From: Chitinophaga silvisoli
Lineage (GTDB): Bacteria; Bacteroidota; Bacteroidia; Chitinophagales; Chitinophagaceae
NCBI RefSeq assembly: GCF_003412465.1
Contig: NZ_QTJV01000016.1
Span: 89,992 to 153,991, forward strand
Reading direction: 5' to 3'
Length of the DNA stretch: 64,000 bases
This document shows, piece after piece, positions 36,401-43,655 of this stretch (the stretch's first letter is position 1; every line of letters begins with the position of its first letter). Below the pieces are notes generated by a model. The model did not search any database, had not been told where the DNA came from, and saw only the letters and a list, made by a program, of their open reading frames with translations. The translations under genes and the position numbers were made by a program.

Positions 36401-38059
36401 CATGAATATTTGCAATTTTGTGAAGACATTCATGCAGCGGCCTTATTTGTATTCAATGCAGGTACATCCTGTGAATACCGTAGTGGTACTTCTGTACCGG
36501 ATTCATTGTTGGCACCCTATATCCAGGATGCACTGGATGCGATAGAATATGCTACGGGCCCCGTCAGCTCTAAGTGGGGTGCGGTAAGAGCGGCGAATGG
36601 CCATCCCGCGCCTTTCCCATTGAAATATGTAGAGGTAGGCAATGAGCAACATGGTCCTGTGTATGCGAAGCGCTATAATCGCTTTTATGATGCGATCCAT
36701 GCAAAGTATCCCGATATGATCATCCTGGCCAGTATGGGTATCGGGGATGTGAACAGGCATACATTAGACAGTATGAAACATGTGCAGCGTGTAGATGAAC
36801 ATGCTTATAAAGATGCTTATTGGAGCATGCGTAATTTCGACCATTTTGACAGGTACAAACGTGGGGACTGGGATATGTATGTGGGAGAGTATGCGACCAA
36901 TGCGGGAGTAGGATCAGGGAATATGCAGGCAGCTATCAGCGATGCGGTTTACGTGATGAGTATGGAGAAGAATGCGGACCTGGTTAAGATGTCTTCTTAT
37001 GCACCGCTCCTGGTTAATGAACACGATGTAGACTGGCCGGTGAACCTTATTCATTTTGATGCGGCGAGGAGTTATGCACGGATCTCTTATTATGCGATCA
37101 AATTACTGGCGGATAATAAAGCGGATTATAATGTAGCAAGTGAAGTGCGGGTTACAACAGATCATCATAAAGCACGTTTTCCCGGTGGTATTGGTGTAGG
37201 CACCTGGGATACAGAGGCGGAATTTAAAGATGTGAAAGTAAACGGGCAGACATTTGATCATTCCGAATGGGCATTTCCCAGGGGAGTCTGGAAGGTCTCC
37301 GACTCTTCCATTGCGCAGACAGGCGAAGGAGCGCAGCAACTGGCAGTATTAAAAAATCATACTTTCGATACGTATACGTTGACGCTGAAGGCACGCAGAA
37401 CGGGTGGGGTCAATGCATTTATGATTCCGTTTGCGGTATTGGATAGTAATACTTATTTGCGTGCGCATATTGGGTCTTACTGGAATAGTCATTGTGTATT
37501 TGAGAGTGTGACGAATGGGTATGAGGTAGCGGGGATAACGGATCAAAAGAGACTGCATCCTTTGGAGACAGGGCGCTGGTATGATGTAAAACTGGAGGTA
37601 GGGAAGGATACTGTGAAGTGTTTTTTGGATGATACGCTGATTATGCAATATACACCGCCGCAGCTGTTTTATAGTATTGCGGGGAAAGCGGCGAACGGGG
37701 ATATTATTGTTAAAGCGGTGAATGGGTATGGTTCCGCTGTATTGGCTGATCTTTCACTGGAGACAGGGGGCGGGCATATGGTGGAGATGAGTACAATAGC
37801 TGCGGAGGCGAATGCGGAGAATAGTTTGGAAGCGCCGTTGAAGTATGTGCCGACAATGGTGGCGGGGGGTGTATTGGAGGGGGATGTTTTGGAGGGCAAT
37901 TCATCAAAGGGGGATTCATTGAAGGGCAATTCATCAAAAGGGAATTCATTGAAGGGGGATGCATTGAAAGGAGATTCATTGAAGGAAGATGCATTGAAGG
38001 TGCTGCTACCACCGCATTCAGTAAATGTGATCAGGATAAAAGCGGCTAGCGGCCGCTAG
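33455..38059 (+). CDS. Bifunctional GH27-GH51 enzyme (alpha-galactosidase + alpha-L-arabinofuranosidase)
   Basis: 1534 residues, signal peptide ending LLFAQ. In order: a galactose-binding-like jelly roll (about 20-180), a putative Ig domain (about 265-345), GH27 (about 350-600) starting PPMGWNSWNCWG, with nucleophile Asp470 in KYDWC and acid/base Asp531 in TEDIDD, a beta domain to about 705, then GH51 (about 710-1500). The GH51 part contains a CBM4-like insert (about 790-905), RWPGGCFVEG, acid/base Glu1064 in VGNEQ, nucleophile Glu1145 in YVGEYA, and a LamG-like insert (about 1250-1425). Both active sites look intact. Near the C-terminus a run of nine 5-residue repeats (about 1473-1515) separates the last beta strands. 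Likely substrate: terminal galactose and arabinose on arabinogalactan-type glycans. Confidence 0.93.
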   Translation: MTRYLILFLLLFSRLLFAQHPAAVLLSNAKFKTGDSAAWASPSFDDRSWKSIVAGKVWQEQGYPDYHGYAWYRFHVRLQKSGHWQDSLRIFLAHVNDVDVTYLNGVKIGKTGSMPEDPGGYVTKWPNVRSYQLAANHPAIRWGQDNIIAVRVYDGGGSGGIFMGQAFADMLEKVDGVSVSLGQLKNNFGVRIDGTFSYEILDEGKQIKHFEKVYHLAPFEEQRFNIDAPQKDGIVFKYTFRETATGLKTAGRIMVPYIQTPAAGVYPKINNAPVLGVRAGHPVLFRIAATGARPLTYKVMGLPPGLVQDGNIIQGSVSAKGHYPVQLEVSNAYGSTTKTLLIKVDTLLQLTPPMGWNSWNCWGVHVSEEKVKSSAQALIDKGLADHGWSYINIDDGWQAAARNVDGSLPANEKFSDMKELGDWLHSRGLKYGIYSSPGPLTCGGFQGSYQHELADAHAYDSWGVDYLKYDWCSYVQTDTSLAAYIYPFKVMQDALAKQSRDIVYNLCQYGMKRVWEWGPVAGAQSWRTTEDIDDTWESLYNIGFTQGPLAPYAGPGKWNDPDMMIVGQVGWGESLHPSRLTPDEQYTHVSLWSLLSAPLLIGCDISKLDSFTLNLLTNDEVIAIDQDTLGKQAQRVNENVWVKELADGSKAIGLFNLDTVYREVAIPLEERVLIRNVWRQKDEGVFTTSYHAKIPPHGVRLIKVTPVIHAEIEVKNKTVGSAVPSTLHGIFFEEISHAGEGGLYAEMIQNRGFEESRVPAGTKLVNGMLEAPPTEWKMEWPYKSEWPAWNVSGEATLTTDHPLSAASPNSLAIKAPATLTNEGFWGIAVKAGESYKLSFYLRGYKGSVKAGLKAGDHFLAAYNFNIAGQSGWQQYACTFVPDSSSDSAKFVLEFADKGTAYVDFVSLFPAKTFHKRLNGLRNDIATLIDSLHPAFVRWPGGCFVEGITIESAPNWKNTIGRLEDRPGTFSPWGYWSSDGFGYHEYLQFCEDIHAAALFVFNAGTSCEYRSGTSVPDSLLAPYIQDALDAIEYATGPVSSKWGAVRAANGHPAPFPLKYVEVGNEQHGPVYAKRYNRFYDAIHAKYPDMIILASMGIGDVNRHTLDSMKHVQRVDEHAYKDAYWSMRNFDHFDRYKRGDWDMYVGEYATNAGVGSGNMQAAISDAVYVMSMEKNADLVKMSSYAPLLVNEHDVDWPVNLIHFDAARSYARISYYAIKLLADNKADYNVASEVRVTTDHHKARFPGGIGVGTWDTEAEFKDVKVNGQTFDHSEWAFPRGVWKVSDSSIAQTGEGAQQLAVLKNHTFDTYTLTLKARRTGGVNAFMIPFAVLDSNTYLRAHIGSYWNSHCVFESVTNGYEVAGITDQKRLHPLETGRWYDVKLEVGKDTVKCFLDDTLIMQYTPPQLFYSIAGKAANGDIIVKAVNGYGSAVLADLSLETGGGHMVEMSTIAAEANAENSLEAPLKYVPTMVAGGVLEGDVLEGNSSKGDSLKGNSSKGNSLKGDALKGDSLKEDALKVLLPPHSVNVIRIKAASGR
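37871..37999 (+). repeat. 15-bp coding minisatellite, about 8.6 units
   Basis: Nine consecutive 15-bp units, the last one partial, encode variants of SLKGD, SSKGN, ALKGD and VLEGN inside the GH51 C-terminal beta domain. Units keep frame, so copy-number change would alter length by 5 residues without disrupting the enzyme. Confidence 0.92.
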
Positions 38060-38060
38060 C
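38045..38060. repeat. 16-bp perfect palindrome containing both stop codons of convergent genes
   Basis: GCTAGCGGCCGCTAGC is its own reverse complement. The stop codon of the GH27-GH51 gene (38057-38059) and that of the thioesterase gene (38046-38048) both lie in it, and both proteins end in ASGR because they read the same palindrome. Confidence 0.95.
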
Positions 38061-38519
38061 TTTTTCACCTGTTAAAGTCATCACCGTGCTGGTGAGCATC
38101 GCGGCCAGTTTTCCATCACTCCGAAAGATCTCACACATGTAATGACTGATGGTTTTCCCTTTTTGTAAGGGGGATGCTTTTGCGGTGAGCACGGCATTGA
38201 ATACCGGGCGGTAGAAGTTTATTTTCAGGTCCACACTTGTAAAAGATTCGCCTTCCGCGATGAAGGTAGAGTGAGCGGTGCCGATGGCGGCATCGGCTAG
38301 TTCGCAGAGCAGGCCGCCGTGGATGGTTCCCTGCTGGTTGCCATACTTTTCTTTTGATGTGTCGATTTGTACGGTGGCTGTGCCTAATCCTATCTCTTTG
38401 AGGCTTATGCCCAGGGTTTGCGATATCGGTGTGGGATATTGCATGTGAGTATACATCTCCGGGGTAAGCGTATTATTGATCATGTGCTGTAGATAATCAA
38501 GAATGGATAATTTTATCAT
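38046..38519 (-). CDS. PaaI-type hotdog thioesterase
   Basis: 157 residues. Hotdog-fold core with QQGTIHGGLLCELADAAIGTAH (the HGG...D/E motif of PaaI-like thioesterases) and LKINFYRPV. Expected role: hydrolysis of acyl-CoA thioesters, often phenylacetyl or hydroxybenzoyl types, but the substrate is unknown. Last gene of a run with the methyltransferase gene 7 bases upstream; its 3' end overlaps the GH gene by 14 bases. Confidence 0.88.
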   Translation of the reverse strand: MIKLSILDYLQHMINNTLTPEMYTHMQYPTPISQTLGISLKEIGLGTATVQIDTSKEKYGNQQGTIHGGLLCELADAAIGTAHSTFIAEGESFTSVDLKINFYRPVFNAVLTAKASPLQKGKTISHYMCEIFRSDGKLAAMLTSTVMTLTGEKASGR

Positions 38520-38526
38520 CGTTTAG

Positions 38527-39333
38527 CTATTGGTTGTTGTCCTGTTTTTTAAAAGCTGTAATCGCATATACCATTGGAATCTTATCACCTAAGTGAGCGA
38601 TCCTGTATTTTCCGGGCTCATATTCAATAGTATTGTCAAAGCAATTGTAGGGTGAATAATCATACTCGTCGAAGGAGCTAATAGTAAGTCCATTGTTGAT
38701 TAAGCTGTTGAATACTTCACTTAGGCTATGATTCCAGGCGATGGTAGTAGGTGCTATGTCGGCTGTTTTATCTGCATAAGTACCGCTTTCGGATTCAACG
38801 ATAGCACCTGAATTAAAATATCGGTAGGCGATTTCCCTGAAGTCCTTGTCATACATCCATACGAATGGGTGGAATTCAACAAAAACCAGTTGTCCATTGG
38901 GCTTTAAAAATTTCGAGATCACCTGGGCCCATTTGTCTAAATCAGGCAGCCAGCCGATGACTCCGTAAGAGGTGTAAACGATGTCAAACTGTTCGTCAAG
39001 GTTATCAGGCAGGGCATATATATCACTGCAAATAAACCGGGCGTGAGCATTTGCATCTTTTGTAAGTTTATTAGCCTGGTCTATAGCAATGTCAGACAAA
39101 TCAACTCCTGTCACCTCCGCTCCCAGCCTGTTCAAAGAAATTGAATCCTGGCCGAAGTGACATTGCAGGTGTAGGATGGATTTGCCCTGGATGTTCCCTA
39201 AGAGGTTTAATTCAATTTCGTTTAAGGAGCTTTTACCTTTTAGAAAACCTTCTACATCATAAAAGTCTGATTTGATGTGGGCATCGGTTTTGCTATTCCA
39301 TGCCTGGCGGTTAATAGCTATATAATTCATCAT
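38527..39333 (-). CDS. Class I SAM-dependent methyltransferase
   Basis: 268 residues. SAM-binding motif I is ILHLQCHFGQDSISLNRLGAEVTGVDLS near 52-80, followed by FDIVYTSYGVIGWLPDLDKW as motif II/post region. The N-terminus (INRQAWNSKTDAHIKSDFY) matches the UbiE/small-molecule methyltransferases common in Bacteroidota. An adjacent Met (39330) is an alternative start. Substrate unknown. Probably co-transcribed with the thioesterase. Confidence 0.88.
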   Translation of the reverse strand: MMNYIAINRQAWNSKTDAHIKSDFYDVEGFLKGKSSLNEIELNLLGNIQGKSILHLQCHFGQDSISLNRLGAEVTGVDLSDIAIDQANKLTKDANAHARFICSDIYALPDNLDEQFDIVYTSYGVIGWLPDLDKWAQVISKFLKPNGQLVFVEFHPFVWMYDKDFREIAYRYFNSGAIVESESGTYADKTADIAPTTIAWNHSLSEVFNSLINNGLTISSFDEYDYSPYNCFDNTIEYEPGKYRIAHLGDKIPMVYAITAFKKQDNNQ

Positions 39334-39366
39334 GATGATTGCTTAGGAGGTGGTTGAGATGGTTTT

Positions 39367-39458
39367 GATTTTTACAGATGATTTTGATCATAACAGGCGG
39401 TTATGATATTTACAGATGGTTTAGATATTATAACAGGTGATTTAGATATTTACAGATG
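39367..39458. repeat. Degenerate 38-40 bp repeat downstream of lpdA
   Basis: The block GATWTTTACAGATG recurs at 39367, 39405 and 39445 with similar intervening sequence (TAACAGG). The third copy is within the last codons of the lipoamide dehydrogenase gene, so the spacer seems to have grown by duplication of the gene end. Confidence 0.7.
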
Positions 39459-40845
39459 CCTTCCCGGAAGCAATGATGTAAGCTTCTTTCAACACCTCCG
39501 AATAGGTGGGGTGTGCATAAGAAACCGCCCCTAATTCCCCGGTAGTAATTTCAAACTCCATACCTGCTACCGCCTGGGCTACCAGGTCAGCCGCCCGGGC
39601 ACCTATGATATGTACGCCCAGCAATTCTCCGTATTTAGGGTCGGACAGCACTTTTACAAATCCTTCAGTTTCCATACCTGCCCGTGCTCTTGCATTGACA
39701 GCAAACGGAAATTTCCCGGTATTATAGGGGATGCCCTGTTTCTTTAATTCTTCTTCCGTGTAACCTACTGCTGCCACTTCCGGCCAGGAATAAACGACCG
39801 ATGGTATGCGGTTATAATTAATATGCGGCTCCTGGCCATGGATCCTTTCTACGACAAAGATCGCTTCTTCCTCTGCTTTATGTGCCAGCATAGCGCCGCC
39901 GATCACGTCACCAATGGCGTAAATATGGGGGACAGTGGTCTGTAAAAGTTCGTTGGTTTTGATTGTTTTATTGGGATGCAATACTACCCCTGTATTTTCA
40001 AGGCCCAGGTTGTCTGTATAGGGTTTTCTTCCTACTGCTACAAGGATGTAATCGGCGGCTAGTTCCTGCTCCTGTCCCTCCTTGTTTTTGAACCAAACTT
40101 TAGCTGTATCACCCAGGTTTTCGCTTTTATATACCGCCTGCTGCAATTTAATTTCTATCCCTTCTTTGCTCAGGATCTTGTACAATGCGGTACTTAGATC
40201 CTTATCCATATTAGGGATAAGGTTTTCTGCATATTCCAGGATAGTGACCTTAGTGCCAATCCTGTTGAAAATGGATGCCATTTCCACGCCTATGACTCCG
40301 CCGCCTATGATCACCATGCTATTGGGTTTTGTTGGCATATTCAGGGCTTCTGTGGAAGTGATGATTCTTTTCTTATCAATGCTAACTCCGGGAATGGTAG
40401 CTGGTTTAGAGCCGGTCGCTATTATGTATTTCTTTGCTTTTATTTTTATGTGCTGATTGTCGGTTCCTTTTACATTGAGGGTTTCATTGTCAATAAATGA
40501 ACCGAGGCCCTGGAAAACGCTGACCTTATTTTTCTTCATCAGGAAGCTGATGCCCTGTGTATTCTTTGCTACCACATCGGCTTTTCGCTTGTAGAGCTGT
40601 TCAAAATCGAGCTGGATGCCGGAAAATTGAATGCCGTGGTTTTCAAATTTATGAAGCGCATCGGTGTAGTGGTGCGTGCTGTCCAGCAGGGCTTTAGTCG
40701 GGATGCAGCCGACATTGGTACATGTACCGCCCAGGGTGTTATACTTTTCAATTAATGCCGTTTTATAGCCCAATTGCGCACTTTTTATTGCTGCAACGTA
40801 TCCTCCAGGGCCTGAGCCTACAACGGCGATATCAAATTCTTCCAT
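39442..40845 (-). CDS. lpdA: Dihydrolipoyl dehydrogenase
   Basis: 467 residues, the usual length. FAD-binding GSGPGGYVAAIKSAQLG at 11-27, redox disulfide GGTCTNVGCIPTK at 39-51 (Cys42/Cys47), NAD-binding GGGVIGVEMASIFNRIG, and the C-terminal HPTYSE with the catalytic His-Glu pair. It serves 2-oxoacid dehydrogenase or glycine-cleavage complexes as E3. No E1/E2 genes are nearby, so it is an orphan copy. It lies downstream of a TetR gene whose operator-like sequence recurs in the shared spacer, which suggests regulation. Confidence 0.95.
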   Translation of the reverse strand: MEEFDIAVVGSGPGGYVAAIKSAQLGYKTALIEKYNTLGGTCTNVGCIPTKALLDSTHHYTDALHKFENHGIQFSGIQLDFEQLYKRKADVVAKNTQGISFLMKKNKVSVFQGLGSFIDNETLNVKGTDNQHIKIKAKKYIIATGSKPATIPGVSIDKKRIITSTEALNMPTKPNSMVIIGGGVIGVEMASIFNRIGTKVTILEYAENLIPNMDKDLSTALYKILSKEGIEIKLQQAVYKSENLGDTAKVWFKNKEGQEQELAADYILVAVGRKPYTDNLGLENTGVVLHPNKTIKTNELLQTTVPHIYAIGDVIGGAMLAHKAEEEAIFVVERIHGQEPHINYNRIPSVVYSWPEVAAVGYTEEELKKQGIPYNTGKFPFAVNARARAGMETEGFVKVLSDPKYGELLGVHIIGARAADLVAQAVAGMEFEITTGELGAVSYAHPTYSEVLKEAYIIASGKASVNI

Positions 40846-40860
40846 TTTATTCTTTCCTTT

Positions 40861-41121
40861 ATTGTTTGCTTATTGTTTCCTTTATTATTTCCTTTGTTCT
40901 TTCCTGTATTCGTTCCTTATTCTCCTATTTTACTCGTTTCTTTACTAGTTCCTTAGCCTTCCTTTGTCCCTTCCCTTATTCTCCTATTTCACCCGTTTCT
41001 TTATTCGTTCCTTAGCCTTCCTTTAATCCTTCCATTGTTCCTTCCCTTTCTTTTACTCCTTCCTTATTCTCCTATTTCACCCGTTTCTGTATTCCTTCCT
41101 TATCCTTCCTTTATTCCTTCC
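40861..41121. repeat. Polypyrimidine tract with imperfect tandem repeats
   Basis: About 260 bases of almost pure C/T on the plus strand between lpdA and tetR. The phrase CCTTATTCTCCTATTTCACC occurs at about 40915 (variant), 40974 and 41062, with TTCCTTAGCC and similar phrases between. This is the entire non-coding stretch upstream of lpdA; no gene is visible in it. Confidence 0.85.
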
Positions 41122-41127
41122 CAAATT

Positions 41128-41141
41128 AGACCAATCGGTCT
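41128..41141. promoter_or_regulatory. TetR operator candidate O1
   Basis: AGACCAATCGGTCT is an inverted repeat (AGACC/GGTCT), typical in size and style of TetR-family sites. Its core ACCAATCGGT is repeated, inverted, at O2 on the other side of tetR. O1 lies downstream of tetR and upstream of lpdA. Confidence 0.65.
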
Positions 41142-41158
41142 TTTATTATTCAAAAAAA

Positions 41159-41749
41159 TTACACTTTCAAAGCTGTAATCATTTTTTCTAAAAACTCCAT
41201 TGCTATTTTTAATTCTTTTGTCCTGTTTGTCACTTTAGCCTGCATAAAAGCGCCTTCAATTATGGAGATCATAACGACAGCTATTGCTTCCGGGTTAGTA
41301 TCTCTTTTTATTTCCTTTCTTTCAATGCCACGTTTAATTTGATTTTCAATGGATGTCTTCCAGAAATCAAGGGCAGCTGCCGCACGTTCTTTTAAGCCAG
41401 GATGCGTGTCATCAGCTTCAGTAGCAGTATTCAGGATAGGGCAACCCGCCTGCAGATAGGGGTACCTGAAATAGTTTTTATACATATTCGGATAGACCAA
41501 TAAGCGTTCGATAGCATTTTCAGTAGCCCGGATCCGTACTTTCAGGTGTTCAACTATTTGGCTGTAATTGTGGTCAAAGGCAGCTAGTGCAACTTCGTCC
41601 TTGTTTTCAAAATTGCCGTAGATACAGCCTTTTGAAAGACCTGTTGCACTCATAATGTCCTGCATTGAAGTACCGGCGTAGCCCTTAGTGTTGAATAGGG
41701 GCGCGGTTTTCTCAACGATTAGCTGTTTTGTATTTTCTGACTTTGACAT
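41159..41749 (-). CDS. TetR/AcrR-family regulator
   Basis: 196 residues from ATG 41749; a TTG at 41773 would give a longer form. The N-terminal helix-turn-helix is clear: LIVEKTAPLFNTKGYAGTSMQDIMSATGLSKGCIYGNFENKDEV. The C-terminal ligand domain (TetR_C type, with PYLQAGCPILNTATEADDTHP) resembles the YxaF/AcuR-like group. Matching palindromes flank the gene, so it is probably autoregulated and may control lpdA and the PP2C-like gene. Confidence 0.93.
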   Translation of the reverse strand: MSKSENTKQLIVEKTAPLFNTKGYAGTSMQDIMSATGLSKGCIYGNFENKDEVALAAFDHNYSQIVEHLKVRIRATENAIERLLVYPNMYKNYFRYPYLQAGCPILNTATEADDTHPGLKERAAAALDFWKTSIENQIKRGIERKEIKRDTNPEAIAVVMISIIEGAFMQAKVTNRTKELKIAMEFLEKMITALKV

Positions 41750-41789
41750 TTTACGGGTGCTTATGGGCTGCAAGGTAGGAAAAAAAATA

Positions 41790-41802
41790 AACCGATTGGT
41801 CT
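41790..41802. promoter_or_regulatory. TetR operator candidate O2
   Basis: ACCGATTGGT (41791-41800) is the reverse complement of the O1 core, and flanking AAA/CTTT context agrees. It lies in the 98-base divergent region between tetR and the PP2C-like gene, just upstream of the latter's -7 box. Confidence 0.65.
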
Positions 41803-41827
41803 TTTTTTAATTATTTAGTTTATTGCC

Positions 41828-41835
41828 TACCTTTG
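41828..41835 (+). promoter_or_regulatory. Candidate -7 box for PP2C-like gene
   Basis: TACCTTTG matches TAnnTTTG exactly, 11 bases before ATG 41847, giving a very short leader. Confidence 0.45.
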
Positions 41836-41846
41836 TCCAATAACCT

Positions 41847-42569
41847 ATGCACATTGATTCAACCCTTCAAATAGGCGCTTACCATTTACAACATTGTGAA
41901 GATTATTTATTCCATGATCACATCGGTACAGACAAATTGTTATGTGCGGTGATGGATGGCTGTACGATGGGTACAGATAGTTATTTGATTGCTCCCCTGG
42001 TGGGAAAACTTCTCAGGAAGATTGTAAAGGAACGTCACTACCTTGAATTTTACCAGCCATCCCGCCTTCCCTTATCACAGGAACTGAAAAGCATTGTTCA
42101 GCAGTTATTCAATGAGTTGAAAATGTTGAAGAACCAATTGCAACTGGAGCAGCGGGAGATGCTGACAACGATAATTATATTCCTGCTGGATAAAAATAAC
42201 GGGGCCGGCCTGGTAGTCGGAGATGGGGTGCTGAGTATTGATGGGCAGCTAACTGTATTTGAGCAGGATAATAAGCCGGATTATTTAGGCTATCATTTGC
42301 AGGAAGATTTTGATAACTGGTATGCCAGGCAGGCCGTCCTGAATATTACGAATTATACGGATCTCAGTCTTTCGACAGATGGGATCAGCTCATTTATGGC
42401 ATTGGAAGGCGGGGAAACGGAGATGGATCCCATCGCCTATTTATTAGCTGATCCGGGTGAGTTGGATAAAAAATTGAAATACCTGGAGCACCAGGCCGGG
42501 CTAAGACCGACTGACGATGTAGCGATCATCAGAGTGCGCAATTCTCATGATAATTCACCAGCTCAATAG
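41847..42569 (+). CDS. PP2C-like protein phosphatase
   Basis: 240 residues. PP2C landmarks are HCEDYLFHD near 16, LLCAVMDGCTMGTDSY (the DG metal motif) near 31-46, GAGLVVGDGVL in the middle, LSLSTDGISSF (DG motif) and RPTDDVAIIRV at the end, with the Asp of motif 11. It is shorter and more divergent than standard PP2C, lacking some loop residues, so activity is likely but not certain. The last 41 bases overlap the convergent dusB gene. Probably cytoplasmic signalling. Confidence 0.82.
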   Translation: MHIDSTLQIGAYHLQHCEDYLFHDHIGTDKLLCAVMDGCTMGTDSYLIAPLVGKLLRKIVKERHYLEFYQPSRLPLSQELKSIVQQLFNELKMLKNQLQLEQREMLTTIIIFLLDKNNGAGLVVGDGVLSIDGQLTVFEQDNKPDYLGYHLQEDFDNWYARQAVLNITNYTDLSLSTDGISSFMALEGGETEMDPIAYLLADPGELDKKLKYLEHQAGLRPTDDVAIIRVRNSHDNSPAQ

Positions 42570-43566
42570 GTTTATTTTCAAATTCAAAGCCATTATAGGC
42601 CACCTGTATTTCATCCAGCACCTGCGCTATTTCTTCGTGATCAGTAGCAGACACCAGGCGCTTCCTGAATTCCTGGAACTCCGGCAGTCCTTTCAGGTAA
42701 GTGGTCATGTGCTTACGCATGGCAAAGATGCCCATCTGGGGCCCTCTCCACTCTATAGATTTAGACAACTGTAATTTGCAGGCCGCCACTCTCTCCGCCA
42801 GATCAGGCCCGGGAAGTAATTCTCCTGTCTGTATATAATGCTTTACCTCCCTGAAAATCCAAGGATAACCGATGGCTGCACGGCCAATCATAATCCCATC
42901 CACTCCATAACGGTTCTTATATTCCAGCGCCTTCTGCGGACTGTCAATATCCCCGTTCCCGAAAATCGGGATCTTAATCCTTGGGTTATTTTTCACCTTG
43001 CCAATCAGGTCCCAGTCGGCCTGGCCTTTGTATAGCTGGCAGCGCGTTCTGCCATGGATAGCCAGGGCCTTGATCCCAACATCCTGCAGGCGCTCTGCGA
43101 CCTCCTCTATATTTTTTGAATCCTCATCCCATCCCAGGCGGGTTTTGACCGTAACAGGCAGATGAGTGGCTTTTACACAGGCTGCTGTAAGACGCACCAT
43201 GAGGTCAATGTTCTTCAGCACCCCTGACCCGGCTCCACGGTTCACAATCCCTTTGATCGGACAGCCGAAATTGATATCCAGGAGGTCCGGTTGGGTCATA
43301 TCAACAATCCTGGCCGCCATGGAGAGCTTGTCTTCATCCCCGCCAAAGATCTGGACACCTACCGGTCTTTCTTCTCCAAAAATGGCCAGGCGGCGGCGGC
43401 ACTTTTCGGTATCCTTTACCAGGCCCTCGCTGGAAATGAATTCCGTATACATCAGGTCGGCTCCGTTCGCTTTACATACCACCCGAAATGGCGGATCGCT
43501 TACGTCTTCCATCGGCGCGAGGAGTAAAGGGAAATCCGGCAATACTATTTGATCGATCTTAACCAT
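42529..43566 (-). CDS. dusB: tRNA-dihydrouridine synthase B
   Basis: 345 residues from ATG 43566. FMN-binding TIM barrel with LLLAPMEDVSDPPFR at 12-26, DINFGCPIKGIVNRGAGSGVL with the catalytic Cys, VTVKTRLGWDE, AIHGRTRCQLYKG and GNGDIDSP, GIMIGRAAIGYPWIF. The DusB-type TIGR pattern is satisfied. A longer open frame to 43674 is rejected: the candidate promoter at 43583-43590 lies inside it. Role: reduction of U to D in tRNA. Confidence 0.94.
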   Translation of the reverse strand: MVKIDQIVLPDFPLLLAPMEDVSDPPFRVVCKANGADLMYTEFISSEGLVKDTEKCRRRLAIFGEERPVGVQIFGGDEDKLSMAARIVDMTQPDLLDINFGCPIKGIVNRGAGSGVLKNIDLMVRLTAACVKATHLPVTVKTRLGWDEDSKNIEEVAERLQDVGIKALAIHGRTRCQLYKGQADWDLIGKVKNNPRIKIPIFGNGDIDSPQKALEYKNRYGVDGIMIGRAAIGYPWIFREVKHYIQTGELLPGPDLAERVAACKLQLSKSIEWRGPQMGIFAMRKHMTTYLKGLPEFQEFRKRLVSATDHEEIAQVLDEIQVAYNGFEFENKPIELVNYHENCAL

Positions 43567-43582
43567 ATTGAAATAGAAGCTG

Positions 43583-43590
43583 CAAAGGTA
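43583..43590 (-). promoter_or_regulatory. Candidate -7 box for dusB
   Basis: Minus-strand TACCTTTG, an exact TAnnTTTG, 17 bases upstream of ATG 43566; it supports that start over the longer frame. Confidence 0.45.
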
Positions 43591-43655
43591 GTGAATAGTA
43601 GCGGATACTGATGCCAGGCAAATACTAATAAGGACATTATAATTCCTAATAGCAA

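Noticed and set aside
40861..41121. CRISPR-like array in the polypyrimidine tract
   Set aside because: Repeats are imperfect, unevenly spaced (59 and 88 bases), and lack unique spacers or cas genes.
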